Source of the DNA: Paenibacillus sp. PCH8
Lineage (GTDB): Bacteria; Bacillota; Bacilli; Paenibacillales; Paenibacillaceae
DNA length: 64,000 nt
NCBI RefSeq assembly: GCF_002968835.1
Contig: NZ_PKQK01000001.1
Location: forward strand, 620,001-684,000
Direction: 5' to 3'
Below, in pieces: positions 17,718 through 26,792 of this stretch (position 1 is its first letter; every line of letters starts with the position of its first letter). A program made the position numbers and the translations under genes. The notes beneath the pieces were generated by a model. It ran no database searches, was not told the origin of the DNA, and saw only the letters and a program-made list of their open reading frames with translations.

Positions 17718-20369
17718 ATGTTAAGTCCGAACTCAACGTTCTACCCCCGTCCGCTCGGGGTCACCCCGGCGGCGTCCCTGCCCCAGTCCCCGTCTGCTCC
17801 GCTGGAGACCAGTCGGCAACTCGTGGGCGAAGATCAACAGGATGCCTTCTATTTCCGTTCTCTCGAAGAGGTGGGCATCAAGTTAAACGCACCACAAATC
17901 TCGGCAGTCCGTCACGGCAGAGGACCCATTCTGACGCTCGCCGGAGCCGGCTGTGGCAAAACGACCGTGTTGGCTGCAAGAGCCGGCTACCTCATGGAGG
18001 TCAGTGGCGTACACGCAGGCAGTATTCTGCTGGTGACGTTCACTAACAAAGCTGCTACCGAGATGAAAGACCGGATCGCTGCATTGCCAGGCATACGCCC
18101 AGCATCTGCGAGAGCCGTGCAGGCTCGTACCTTCCACTCTTTTGCCCTGACACTTCTACGTCATTATGGTGTACAGGAAGAGATCTTTGGCGAGTCACGG
18201 GCTCAGCATACCGTACTGAAGATGCTTCTGCGTCAGAATGGCATGAGCGAAGCCTTTCAGCCTGAAAGTCTGCTATCCATGCTATCTGCATGGAAGATGC
18301 AAGGATCGGAAACCACCGACTTGCCTGAAAAATCGCAGGAAGAACGCGATGCCAAGCGTGTTCTGCTTGGTTACGAGACCTGGAAACAGGATCGGGGCAA
18401 AATGGACTTTGATGATATTTTGCTGCGCGCAGCCGCTCTGCTTCGCGACCCTGCTGTACTGGGGCCGCTTCAGAAGCGTTTCCAGTACATTATGGTCGAT
18501 GAATTCCAGGATACGAATCATCTGCAATATGAGATTGTGCAAAAGCTGGCTTCTGCCCACCGCAACCTGATGGTTGTAGGAGACGATGACCAGACGATCT
18601 ATACGTTTAATGGCGCACGCCAGGAATCGATTCTGGAATTTGATAAAGTATACCCCGGTGCACGCATCGTGACGCTGGATATCAATTATCGCAGTGATGC
18701 ACGCATTCTGGGACTCGGCAGTGAACTGGTCGCCCGTAATAAACGCAGACGTGATAAACGGCTACGTGCAGCGGGCCAGCGTGGTGATGCGCCACGCTTC
18801 GCGACACCCTCAAATACGGAGGAAGAAGCGGCATGGGTCGTGAACCAGCTCTGCCAACAGGTGGAAGAAGGGCAGCACACCTATCGCGATATCGCCATTC
18901 TGCACCGGACAGCCAGCAGCAGCCGTGCTGTATTCGAGCAGCTTGTGCTCAAGGATGTGCCTTTTGTACAACACGGTGCTTCCCCGGTGTTCTATGATCA
19001 GTCTCTCATCAGACCCCTAATGGATCATATGCGTCTGTCCCTCGACCCACGCGCCATGGATGCTATACCCAGTGCACTGGGACCACTGTATGTGTCACGG
19101 GATGCGGGTCTGGAGTGGATTCAGCGCTGTGAGCAGCAACAGGCGAAGAAATATCCTCTGATCCATTTGGCAAAGTGGGACAAGCTGAAACCATTCCAGC
19201 AAGAACAGGTCAAGGAACGTATCAAGCTGATCAAATCACTGCACAAACTGAAGCCGATCATTGCCATTCAGGAGATGCGCCGTCAGTTCTATGATAAATA
19301 TATGGAAAGTGGTGATCCTAGCATCTTCACCCATTATAAGGAAACGATGCTGGAGACACTGGACGAATTCGAAGCAGCTGTCAAAAAATTCGAAACCGTG
19401 GAAGAGTTCATTCAATTCGCGGATGAACTCTCTCGCAGACACCGTGAGATGGAATCTCTGCGCCGTGCACAGGACAGTGACGCGGTGCAACTGATGACCA
19501 TTCACCGTGCCAAGGGGCTGGAGTTCCCTTGTGTATACTGGATCGGGGCCAGTGAAGGGATTGTGCCTCACAGTACAGCTCTGCGCCAGGATATACCCCA
19601 AGACCAGAAAGCCGCGCTTGCTGTGCAGCAGACAGACGCCGAACTGGACATGGCGCTGGAGGAAGAACGCCGGCTTGCCTACGTTGCTATCACCCGGGCC
19701 AAACAGTACCTATACGTTACCTCACCAGCGAGTCATCACGGAAAGCCGGCGGATGTCTCTCGCTTCCTGCTTGAAGCCTTCGGGGTGGAAGTTCCGGACA
19801 AGCGCAAATCAGGGGAAGAGTATCGGGCAAATAGCCAGTCATCCTACGGTAACGACAGCGGGAACTGGAAGGGTAACGGGAACACCAATGGGAAATTGAA
19901 CGGCAATGGAACTGGCTCATACGCCCGTTCGGGTTCTCAAACACATGCACGAGATACAGTTCAGCAAAGTTCGGCACGGAGTTCAGATCAACGGCGTTCG
20001 GTTCAGCGCAGCGTCATCAGTCATCATGATCGTCGTGACTATGAAGTCCACAACGAACGGGACGAAGATCGCTTTAGTGAACGACGCGGCAGCGGTGAAA
20101 TTCGTAACCACAAGGCTTTCAGCACCCCGGCTGTGAGTCAGACCGCTGCAACCTCCCCCCGTTCAGGCAAGGCAGAACCGACAGAGACTGTTGCGGTCTG
20201 GAAATGCAGTTCTTCCACATGCAAAGCGTGGTTAAGACAGAAACCGGCTGTACCTACTGCGAAGACAGCCAAAAAAGCAACATCCGGCCCTCCCGTCTGC
20301 CCCCTGTGTTCAGGATCGATGGAGGCGGGTACGCGTCAGGTTCCCGTAACGGGTAGATTCGGGAGATAG
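17718..20369 (+). CDS. UvrD/Rep-type ATP-dependent DNA helicase with zinc-ribbon tail
   Basis: An 883-residue superfamily 1A 3'-5' helicase. Motifs in order: Q/I region LNAPQISAV, Walker A AGAGCGKTTV (~75-84, Cys in place of the usual Ser), Ia LLVTFTNKAATEM, II VDEFQDTN, III VVGDDDQTIYTFNGA, IV LDINYRSD, V MTIHRAKGLEFPCV, VI EEERRLAYVAITRAKQ. After ~residue 690 comes an Asn/Gly/Ser/Arg-rich, probably disordered linker and a terminal CSSSTC...CPLC zinc-ribbon-like module. It is not PcrA, which has a different tail. Acts in DNA repair or replication restart, by family. Confidence 0.93.
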   Translation: MLSPNSTFYPRPLGVTPAASLPQSPSAPLETSRQLVGEDQQDAFYFRSLEEVGIKLNAPQISAVRHGRGPILTLAGAGCGKTTVLAARAGYLMEVSGVHAGSILLVTFTNKAATEMKDRIAALPGIRPASARAVQARTFHSFALTLLRHYGVQEEIFGESRAQHTVLKMLLRQNGMSEAFQPESLLSMLSAWKMQGSETTDLPEKSQEERDAKRVLLGYETWKQDRGKMDFDDILLRAAALLRDPAVLGPLQKRFQYIMVDEFQDTNHLQYEIVQKLASAHRNLMVVGDDDQTIYTFNGARQESILEFDKVYPGARIVTLDINYRSDARILGLGSELVARNKRRRDKRLRAAGQRGDAPRFATPSNTEEEAAWVVNQLCQQVEEGQHTYRDIAILHRTASSSRAVFEQLVLKDVPFVQHGASPVFYDQSLIRPLMDHMRLSLDPRAMDAIPSALGPLYVSRDAGLEWIQRCEQQQAKKYPLIHLAKWDKLKPFQQEQVKERIKLIKSLHKLKPIIAIQEMRRQFYDKYMESGDPSIFTHYKETMLETLDEFEAAVKKFETVEEFIQFADELSRRHREMESLRRAQDSDAVQLMTIHRAKGLEFPCVYWIGASEGIVPHSTALRQDIPQDQKAALAVQQTDAELDMALEEERRLAYVAITRAKQYLYVTSPASHHGKPADVSRFLLEAFGVEVPDKRKSGEEYRANSQSSYGNDSGNWKGNGNTNGKLNGNGTGSYARSGSQTHARDTVQQSSARSSDQRRSVQRSVISHHDRRDYEVHNERDEDRFSERRGSGEIRNHKAFSTPAVSQTAATSPRSGKAEPTETVAVWKCSSSTCKAWLRQKPAVPTAKTAKKATSGPPVCPLCSGSMEAGTRQVPVTGRFGR

Positions 20370-20481
20370 ATGGATGGAATTGATTGATATGAACAAGCTA
20401 CTTGGAAGCCAAAGGTAATGAGTGTCTGATGTGACCCAGCACCTTGATAAGTGAAATAACCGAAGTAGTGGTTCGTTTCAG

Positions 20482-20522
20482 GGCGCTTTTTGCTGTTTAT
20501 TAACAGTAGAAGCGTCTTTTTT
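20482..20522 (+). terminator. intrinsic terminator after the helicase
   Basis: GGCGCTT-TTT-GCTGTT / AACAGT-AG-AAGCGTC stem with six T following. Confidence 0.75.
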
Positions 20523-20546
20523 CCATTTTGGAATGGAGGTTGAATT

Positions 20547-20915
20547 GTGCAGGACGGTAAACGACATCTGTATGTATCAGTAACTCAACATCTTATTGAA
20601 CAAACCCGGAACGAATCTACACCATTTGCAGTGTTGGTGGATGACGACCAGTTAGCCCGATTGCAAGATCTGATGAAAGTGCTGGAAGATGACGATGCAT
20701 ACACCTTGCAACGCGCTCCCGTACCCTACAAATCAGCAGACCATGATGAGGCGAATGAGCAATTTACCGATGGCATGATCTTGCTGTACACCTTTCTCTA
20801 CGACCATGGCACAACGGATACCCGGCAGGCAATTGAGAGCATGAACGTGCTTCCAAGGCTGCAAGATACAGATTACGATGACCCCGGGTACGAGAACTCA
20901 CCACTGAATAAATGA
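20547..20915 (+). CDS. hypothetical protein
   Basis: A 122-residue acidic, soluble protein starting at GTG with GGAGG 8 bases upstream. No family recognised. It is helical at the end (EQFTDGMILLYTFLYDHG, RQAIESMNVL). It sits between two strong terminators, so it is a single-gene transcript. Confidence 0.65.
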   Translation: MQDGKRHLYVSVTQHLIEQTRNESTPFAVLVDDDQLARLQDLMKVLEDDDAYTLQRAPVPYKSADHDEANEQFTDGMILLYTFLYDHGTTDTRQAIESMNVLPRLQDTDYDDPGYENSPLNK

Positions 20916-20926
20916 CATCACGTTCA

Positions 20927-20971
20927 AAAAGCATGCGTAGCCGCCCAACAAGCGGAAAACGCATGCTTTTG
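20927..20971. terminator. bidirectional intrinsic terminator
   Basis: Arms AAAAGCATGCGT / ACGCATGCTTTT with inner CCGC/GCGG pairing; T/A tracts on both sides serve the convergent genes at 20547-20915 and 21005-22077. Confidence 0.85.
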
Positions 20972-21004
20972 TTCTACGAAGGACAACTGCAACGTGAAAC
21001 GGAC

Positions 21005-22077
21005 TCAGTCCAGCCTGATCTCCTGCCCCTTCGCAGCGGATTCGTAGATTCCGCACAACATACGTGTGGATGCCACACCATCCGCAATCGGGCTAATCGG
21101 CTCGGTACCGTTCAGGCAGCAATCCACAAAGTGGTCAATCTGGTTCTGGAACGCACCATGAATATCAAGGCCGGTATGGTCCGTCTGAGGTTCGATGTTC
21201 AGGATGGTATCATGTTTCTCGGTAACGATCAGCGTTTGCGGCTCCAGCTCGAATCCCCACGCTCGCCATACAATTTCACGAACGACTCATCCTCACGGGC
21301 ATGCAGGGTAAAGCTCACATCCACCGCCAGCGATGCCCCGTTCTCAAAGCGAATGAGCGCATTCGCCATGTCTTCCACGTTATTCACCACTGAGCTGTAG
21401 TCGGCCGCCTTGTAAAATGAAAGATGTTCGATATGGGCACGATTGCCCAGCTTTCGATACGTATTGCCACTGACCGAAACGGGTTTCGGCCTGCCCATGA
21501 GATACCAGCATTGGTCGATAATATGTACGCCCAGATCAATCAGGGGGCCACCGCCGGAACGGCTTTTGTCTGCGAACCAACCGCCAGGATTACCCAGACG
21601 CCGCAGAATGGAAGCTTTGGCATAATACAATTCTCCAAACTCCCCGGCATCAATGAATCTGCGCATCATCTGCATATTGTTATCATAACGACGCACAAAC
21701 CCAACGATAAAGGTACGTCCGCTCTTCTTCACCGCTTCTTCAATCCGCAGTGCATCTTCCACATGGGTTGCCACTGGTTTCTCCAGCAGTACATGCTTGC
21801 CTGCCTCCAATGCAGCAATAGCAAATTCCGCATGTGTATTGTTCCAGGTACAGATACTGACAGCATCCACATGAGGGTCCTCCAGCATCTCCCGATAATC
21901 GGTGTAGACGGATTGGGCATCATACTTCTGTGCCGCAGCTTTAGCCCGTTCTTCGTTCAGATCGCAGATGGCATAGATGACAGCATCCTCGTTTTTGGCA
22001 TAACACCTCATATGAAGATCCGAGATTGATCCTGTACCGATCATTCCAATGTGTAGCATTTGTTTCGTGCTCATCAT
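21005..22077 (-). pseudogene. Gfo/Idh/MocA family oxidoreductase, frameshifted near the C-terminus
   Basis: An NAD(P)-dependent sugar/inositol dehydrogenase-type protein. N-terminal Rossmann fold IGMIGTGSISDLH, then HVLLEKPVATHVEDA (the EKP motif with catalytic-region Lys), and GGPLIDLGVHIIDQCWYLMG. The first frame ends early at 21229; the next frame continues FELEPQTLIVTEKHDT... to a stop at 21005, giving the usual ~355-residue length. The break is at the four-G run 21255-21258; one more G restores the frame. ATG ATG at 22077/22074 follow GGAGG. Real mutation or sequencing undercall cannot be told. Confidence 0.85.
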
Positions 22078-22124
22078 CGTCCTCCCTTCCTTCTCCACAA
22101 CTTCCAGAACAACCTCATTATCGT

Positions 22125-22601
22125 CTAGTCTGCCCGCAGCATGCCTTCGTAAATACCCGGCGTTGAATTTTCAATCTTCACTGCACCCAACGTTCGCGCG
22201 TAGAAATCCACAGGTCCCGCTGATCCGATAATGGCATAACCGTAACCATCTGCCTTCATCGCATGCATACAAGCCAGTAACAAAGCCGTACCCACACCCT
22301 TGCCCCTTGCATCCTGGTTCACGCCTGTCGGGCCGAAGAAGTTGCGACATGTTACTTCGTAACAGGCAAAGCCAATCATTGTGCCATGCTCAACCGCGAT
22401 ATAACAGGACACGGGCTGGCGTGCAAAAGCGACCTCACATTCATCCACCCAAGCCTGGCTAAAATGTGATCTTACCCAATCCAGCACAAGCTGCTTCTCT
22501 GGGGCAATAGCTCTTCGAATCACAATGGAGGATTCCTCCAGCTTTCTCAGTCCACTCTGCTGTTCTGGCAAACGATAGAGCGCTACCAACATATCACTCA
22601 T
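22125..22601 (-). CDS. GNAT family N-acetyltransferase
   Basis: A 158-residue GCN5-type acetyltransferase. The acetyl-CoA pyrophosphate loop is VNQDARGKGVGTALLLA (R/QxxGxG/A), followed by the FYARTLGA segment. Residues CYIAVEHGTMIGFACYEVT form the preceding strands. Substrate unknown. Strong site GGAGGGAAC before ATG. It lies 48 bases upstream of the Gfo/Idh/MocA gene on the same strand, so the two may be co-transcribed. Confidence 0.88.
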   Translation of the reverse strand: MSDMLVALYRLPEQQSGLRKLEESSIVIRRAIAPEKQLVLDWVRSHFSQAWVDECEVAFARQPVSCYIAVEHGTMIGFACYEVTCRNFFGPTGVNQDARGKGVGTALLLACMHAMKADGYGYAIIGSAGPVDFYARTLGAVKIENSTPGIYEGMLRAD

Positions 22602-22814
22602 CTAATTCGTTCCCTCCTTGTACTTGAAATTAACCTGATCCAGCTGCCGATAACCTGTAATACAAGCGATATTTCAAATCTAAACTAACATCCCGCTTAT
22701 ATTCATTGCATGCCAACTGCAACACTGAGACGATTTGTCCCGTCTATGAACTTGAAGCGCGGCCTAAGGAAGATTTTACCGCGTCAGTACTCCGATTAGA
22801 AGGGATGAATATTG

Positions 22815-23885
22815 ATGAACAACAACATGAAAAAAGTAAGTGCTCTGATGGCCCTATCCATGGCCCTGGGTGGTGGAGCCGCTTATGCAGCAACACTGGA
22901 CAACACAAAACCCGTCCATCAGACATCCGTATCCGCCGATAGCGACATGAATAAGGCAATTAACGTATCCGTGAATAGTGCAGCGATTTCCGATGGTTAC
23001 TGGAACAAGGATGGCAAAGTAGCCATGATCCCGCTGCGTGATCTTACTGAGGCACTCGGCATTGAACTTGCGTGGAACAAAGAAAACAAAACCGCTGAGC
23101 TGACCCGAGGTACTCTCTGGACACAGGTGATCACAGGCAAAGATCAATATTCCGTGAATAAAATGCTGCTCACCCTGGGTACAGCGCCCGAAATTACGAG
23201 CGGAAAATTGTACGTCCCGGTTTCTTTTGCCGAAAAAGTACTGCATGCACAAGTGAAAACAACGGGAAATCAAATTGCCATCTCCAGTGAAGAGGACGTG
23301 AAGACGGTTACCGAACGAGGCGTAATTACCCGAATTTCAAACCAGGATGACTATAAGTCTATCCAAATTGGTGGTGCGGGCCTGGATGGTATTGTGCTCA
23401 ACTTAAATGAAGATACGAAATTCATCTCGGCAGAGGGAAAAGAGATCGCACTTACCGATCTGTCCATCGGCATGAACGTGGAGGCTGAGCATTCCCAGAT
23501 CACTACCCGCAGTCTGCCACCACAAACGCCGACTTATCAAGTGACTGTACTCGATACGACTTCCGAGTCGGCAACTCAGCCCAAAGACATTTTGGGCACA
23601 GCAGGTACGATTGATCATGTAAAAACAGATAATGGAAGCATCTCACAGATTGAGATTACAGGTACACGTTTAACCGAAACAGCTCCTGACCATGTTGTAC
23701 TGAATATCAATAAAGATACCATGCTCGTGAATCAGGAAGGTGAAGCGGTGAAAGCTGAAGAACTGACTACAGGAGCCAAAGTTATCGGGTTCTACAGCCC
23801 TGTGCTGACACGTAGCTTGCCCCCAATCGGAACAGCCTGGAAAGTGGTTGTGGAAGCTCCGGCCGTACAGCCAGAAGCGAAATAA
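22815..23885 (+). CDS. secreted stalk-domain (copper amine oxidase N-like) protein
   Basis: A 356-residue exported protein. Signal peptide residues ~5-28 (ALMALSMALGGGAAYA). Residues ~50-145 match the CuAO_N1/stalk domain common in Paenibacillus (AISDGYWNKDGKVAMIPLRD, LTLGTAPEITSGKLYVPVSF). Two tandem beta-type repeats follow, each ending in a conserved TRSLPP motif (~225 and ~340), suggesting an internal duplication. Likely cell-envelope or extracellular, role unknown. The ATG at 22815 follows AGAAGGG; a TTG one codon earlier is less likely. Confidence 0.82.
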   Translation: MNNNMKKVSALMALSMALGGGAAYAATLDNTKPVHQTSVSADSDMNKAINVSVNSAAISDGYWNKDGKVAMIPLRDLTEALGIELAWNKENKTAELTRGTLWTQVITGKDQYSVNKMLLTLGTAPEITSGKLYVPVSFAEKVLHAQVKTTGNQIAISSEEDVKTVTERGVITRISNQDDYKSIQIGGAGLDGIVLNLNEDTKFISAEGKEIALTDLSIGMNVEAEHSQITTRSLPPQTPTYQVTVLDTTSESATQPKDILGTAGTIDHVKTDNGSISQIEITGTRLTETAPDHVVLNINKDTMLVNQEGEAVKAEELTTGAKVIGFYSPVLTRSLPPIGTAWKVVVEAPAVQPEAK

Positions 23886-23937
23886 CACGGTAAGAGAAAA
23901 CGGTCGAACTAACGTCTTGTTGATTACTGCAAGATCC

Positions 23938-23990
23938 AAAATAACCTTACCCTTCTGTCTTCTGACAGGCATGGGTAAGGTTATTTTTTG
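23938..23990. terminator. bidirectional intrinsic terminator
   Basis: Arms AAAATAACCTTACCC / GGGTAAGGTTATTTT with T tract, between convergent genes. Confidence 0.85.
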
Positions 23991-24039
23991 TTCCGTATTT
24001 CAGGCGAGTCCTGATTTGGGCTTTCTTTATATCATGTAA

Positions 24040-24441
24040 CTACTCCGGCTTGACTTCGACCTCAAGGATCGCTTCAGCTTCAATCTCAACCATCAGCAAA
24101 GGATCAATGAGTGCGCTCACTTCAACCATCGTGGCTACAGGCTGGATCTGTCCAAAATATTCACCGTGAGCCTTGCCAACTTCTTCCCACCGAGAGATAT
24201 CAGTTACAAACATACGAGTTCTCACCACATGTGACATATCTGCACCCAGCTCCTTCAGTGCATTCTCGATCGTCTGCAAAATAAATCTCGTCTGTGCATA
24301 CGGATCACCTGCACCAACAACCACACCATCTTGCATCGCCGTTGTGCCCGCCACTTCAATCCGGTTACCTACTCGGATGGCACGACAATATCCCACCAGC
24401 GGTTCCCAGGGTGAACCGGTGAATACCTGCTGTCTGCTCAT
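24040..24441 (-). CDS. RidA/YjgF family protein
   Basis: A 133-residue member of the Rid superfamily (SPWEPLVGYCRAIRVGNRIEV, QTIENALKELGAD, RTRMFVTDI). RidA proteins hydrolyse reactive enamine/imine intermediates; the key Arg in VRTRMFV is present, but the divergent sequence suggests one of the less characterised Rid subgroups rather than archetypal RidA, which is at 44682-45056. Confidence 0.85.
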   Translation of the reverse strand: MSRQQVFTGSPWEPLVGYCRAIRVGNRIEVAGTTAMQDGVVVGAGDPYAQTRFILQTIENALKELGADMSHVVRTRMFVTDISRWEEVGKAHGEYFGQIQPVATMVEVSALIDPLLMVEIEAEAILEVEVKPE

Positions 24442-24567
24442 TCTGCTACCCCTCGCTTTGTTATGTAATTTTGTGTTCTGATTAAAGATGAATTATATCA
24501 GTCTACCATCGTCTCAGGCAACGGAATGAGGCTTAATTCGACCTTAATTATTGAACTTATCGAACGC

Positions 24568-24624
24568 AAAAATCCCCTGAACGAAATACCCGTTACCTTG
24601 ATTAAGGTTGGCTCGTTCAGAGGG
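24568..24624 (-). terminator. intrinsic terminator of the VanY-type gene
   Basis: Minus-strand CCCTCTGAACGA / TCGTTCAGGGG stem with inner AACCTT/AAGGT pairing, then ATTTTTG. Confidence 0.75.
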
Positions 24625-24643
24625 CTTGAATGAAAGGTCCAAA

Positions 24644-25618
24644 TTACAGTTTGATATTAGCCTCGTCAAAGTATTCTTCAAGTGTCAATCCACTTTTCAC
24701 TACGTCTGGTGCCAAATCAGTACCAACATACCGGATATGCCAAGGTTCGTAGACGTAACCTGTCACATCTTCCTCGCCTTGCAGATAACGAATGATGTAT
24801 CCATACTCCGCCGCATGTTCAGCCAGCCACTGACCTTCCTTCGATGTTCCGAATACTTCTTCCAGCACATTGCCCACACTTGGGCTGGATACATCAATGG
24901 CAAGACCGGTCTGATGTTCGCTTCTGCCTGGCACAGAGCTCACACGATCCGTGTATTCTTGACCTTTGGTTTTGACATTGTTGTTGTAGATGGACACCTG
25001 GCGCTGATATGAACGATAACCGGACACCGCACGAAGCTCAATGCCGTCCGCTTTTGCACCTGCGAACAGCTTCTCCAGCGCCGCGGCAGCTTCCTTGCGC
25101 ATATGCCGTTTCTCATGTGGTTCGTCGAAGGAGAACGGTACATTCGGCTCCACCAGATCGTCGGGCTCGTAGCCCTCAGGCAAGCTGCGTTGCTTGTTCA
25201 CGATGACCGTCATGGCCTTAGCGTTGGTCACTACGGATTGTGCATCAATGGTCGTTTGCAGTGCGCTAACACTGCGTTCCTCCATCAATGGATCTTCGGC
25301 AGTAGCCCCACTGCCAGCGTCTGAAGAACCCTGCTCTTCGCCTGCAAAAGTATTACCTGACTCGCTGTTCGTGCCATCACCGCTATTGTCTGGAGATGAA
25401 GCATCATCCGCACCAGCATTCTCGCCATCCGTTCCTTTGTCCTCCGTCAAATGAACCGTGGTACCATCCGACTCTTGTTGTGTGTTTCCTGCTCCATTCG
25501 GATTCTGGCCATCCTCTGTGCCCGATCCGTTCTGGCAAGCGGCAAGCAGTGCCCCACATATCATCAATGAGGACAGCATAACCACCATGCGGCGCTGTCT
25601 TCCTGTACGTAATTTCAT
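24644..25618 (-). CDS. VanY-type D-alanyl-D-alanine carboxypeptidase lipoprotein
   Basis: A 324-residue secreted peptidase acting on peptidoglycan stems. Lipobox GALLAAC at ~25; a long Gly/Asp/Glu/Ser linker follows (to ~115). Catalytic domain: VSGYRSYQRQV, SEHQTGLAIDVS (Zn His and Asp) and EPWHIRYVG (Glu and Zn His), the M15B signature. ATG at 25618 follows AGGAG; a 29-codon longer frame lacks a ribosome site. Monocistronic, with its own terminator. Confidence 0.92.
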   Translation of the reverse strand: MKLRTGRQRRMVVMLSSLMICGALLAACQNGSGTEDGQNPNGAGNTQQESDGTTVHLTEDKGTDGENAGADDASSPDNSGDGTNSESGNTFAGEEQGSSDAGSGATAEDPLMEERSVSALQTTIDAQSVVTNAKAMTVIVNKQRSLPEGYEPDDLVEPNVPFSFDEPHEKRHMRKEAAAALEKLFAGAKADGIELRAVSGYRSYQRQVSIYNNNVKTKGQEYTDRVSSVPGRSEHQTGLAIDVSSPSVGNVLEEVFGTSKEGQWLAEHAAEYGYIIRYLQGEEDVTGYVYEPWHIRYVGTDLAPDVVKSGLTLEEYFDEANIKL

Positions 25619-25877
25619 AATAAAACTCCTATCGCAATAGTATATATGATGTTCATTGGCAGTCTTCCCTGCGACAGTATACCTTAATTGGAAGCGAAGC
25701 TCCACCGGTAAAGACCTCCTTTAGAAGAGATCCGGGTGAACATATACGGACTGTGCAGCTTGTATGATCGTTTTTTGGACTTTTAAAGTAACATCCCAGA
25801 GTTGTACACAACAGATGTGAACGAGGAATTCACCTGACCATTTCCAAAAAATAGCGGCATTACAGCGATGCATATCA

Positions 25878-25928
25878 CCATCAAAACAAGCGGGGGTGAT
25901 CTAAGATCTCCCCCGCTTGTTTTGATGG
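25878..25928. terminator. very long bidirectional terminator hairpin
   Basis: Nineteen-base perfect arms (CCATCAAAACAAGCGGGGG and its complement) around a TGATCTAAGATCT loop, which itself can pair. It ends the SWIM/SNF2 operon and any transcript from the left. Confidence 0.85.
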
Positions 25929-25933
25929 GTGCA

Positions 25934-26746
25934 TCATTTGGTTGCCGGGCTGTCCTTCTTCTTCTTCTTCTGGACAGCCTGCCACATCCGCGCGGCTACA
26001 CGCTCGCGGATCAAATCCAGACCTGCGGTGGCCGGCACGCCCGGCATCAGCGCGGTCAGCTCTGGCAGAGCCGGGGCCTTGCCCGGCTTCGCCAGATGCA
26101 CCTCAATGGCGCCAAAGCCCGGCCCCGGCTGGTGCATGGCGCCGTCCGCGGCGGCCTCGGCGATCCACTCGCCGACGGCTGCGCCGCCTTCGCCGCCGCG
26201 CACCTGCGGGCGGCCAGCCGTTTCCGCTGCGCGGCCGGGGCCGCTGGGATCATGGGCGAGTTCCTCCGCCCATGTCCCCAGCACGCCGGCAAGCAGCGCT
26301 TCGCGCGGCAAGCCGGCGTGTGCCAGCTGCAGCAGCGGCTCAGCCGCGAGGCGCGCAGCTACGGCGCGCTCAGCGGCCGCGGCATGCGCGCAGCCCGTGC
26401 GGCCGCAGGTGCATGCCACGGCCGCGCTGGCCGTTGCTGCTGCGCCTGGCAAGCCCTCGGGCGCAGCGGGCAGCAGCCCGGCGAGCTCCTCGGGCGCCGG
26501 GCCGCCGCGCAGCAGGGCGTACAGCGCCAGCGGGCGCTTGCGCAGCTGGGCAAGCACAGCCTCGCGCTGGCCTTCGCTCAGCTGCGGCAGCGTGCCTGTG
26601 ACCGTGAACAGCCCTGAAATGGCTGTTCCGTTCTCGACTGCATCAGCGGAAGCGGACGCATCATGTCCCGCATCCGCTGTTGTATTCACTTCCGCTGTCC
26701 ATCCACCGGGGGACATGTGCAGCTCGATTTTCCATTTTTCACTCAC
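25934..26746 (-). CDS. SWIM zinc-finger protein, partner of SNF2 helicase (YwqB-like)
   Basis: A 270-residue, Ala-rich protein. The cluster CTCGRTGCAHAAAAERAV (~112-129) is a SWIM finger (CxCxnCxH). SWIM proteins bind DNA or protein; in B. subtilis ywqB sits beside the SNF2-type ywqA. The gene is much more GC-rich than its neighbours and full of alanine and proline codons, so several false ORFs exist on the other strand. GTG start follows GGGGG. It begins 46 bases after the SNF2 stop codon. Confidence 0.8.
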   Translation of the reverse strand: MSEKWKIELHMSPGGWTAEVNTTADAGHDASASADAVENGTAISGLFTVTGTLPQLSEGQREAVLAQLRKRPLALYALLRGGPAPEELAGLLPAAPEGLPGAAATASAAVACTCGRTGCAHAAAAERAVAARLAAEPLLQLAHAGLPREALLAGVLGTWAEELAHDPSGPGRAAETAGRPQVRGGEGGAAVGEWIAEAAADGAMHQPGPGFGAIEVHLAKPGKAPALPELTALMPGVPATAGLDLIRERVAARMWQAVQKKKKKDSPATK

Positions 26747-26792
26747 AACAATCCCCCTTTCTCAACTACTATATTCCCCTGATATGCCAAGG

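Noticed and set aside
20912-21400. 162-residue plus-strand ORF
   Set aside because: Shadow of the frameshifted Gfo/Idh/MocA gene; the opposite strand carries the family motifs.
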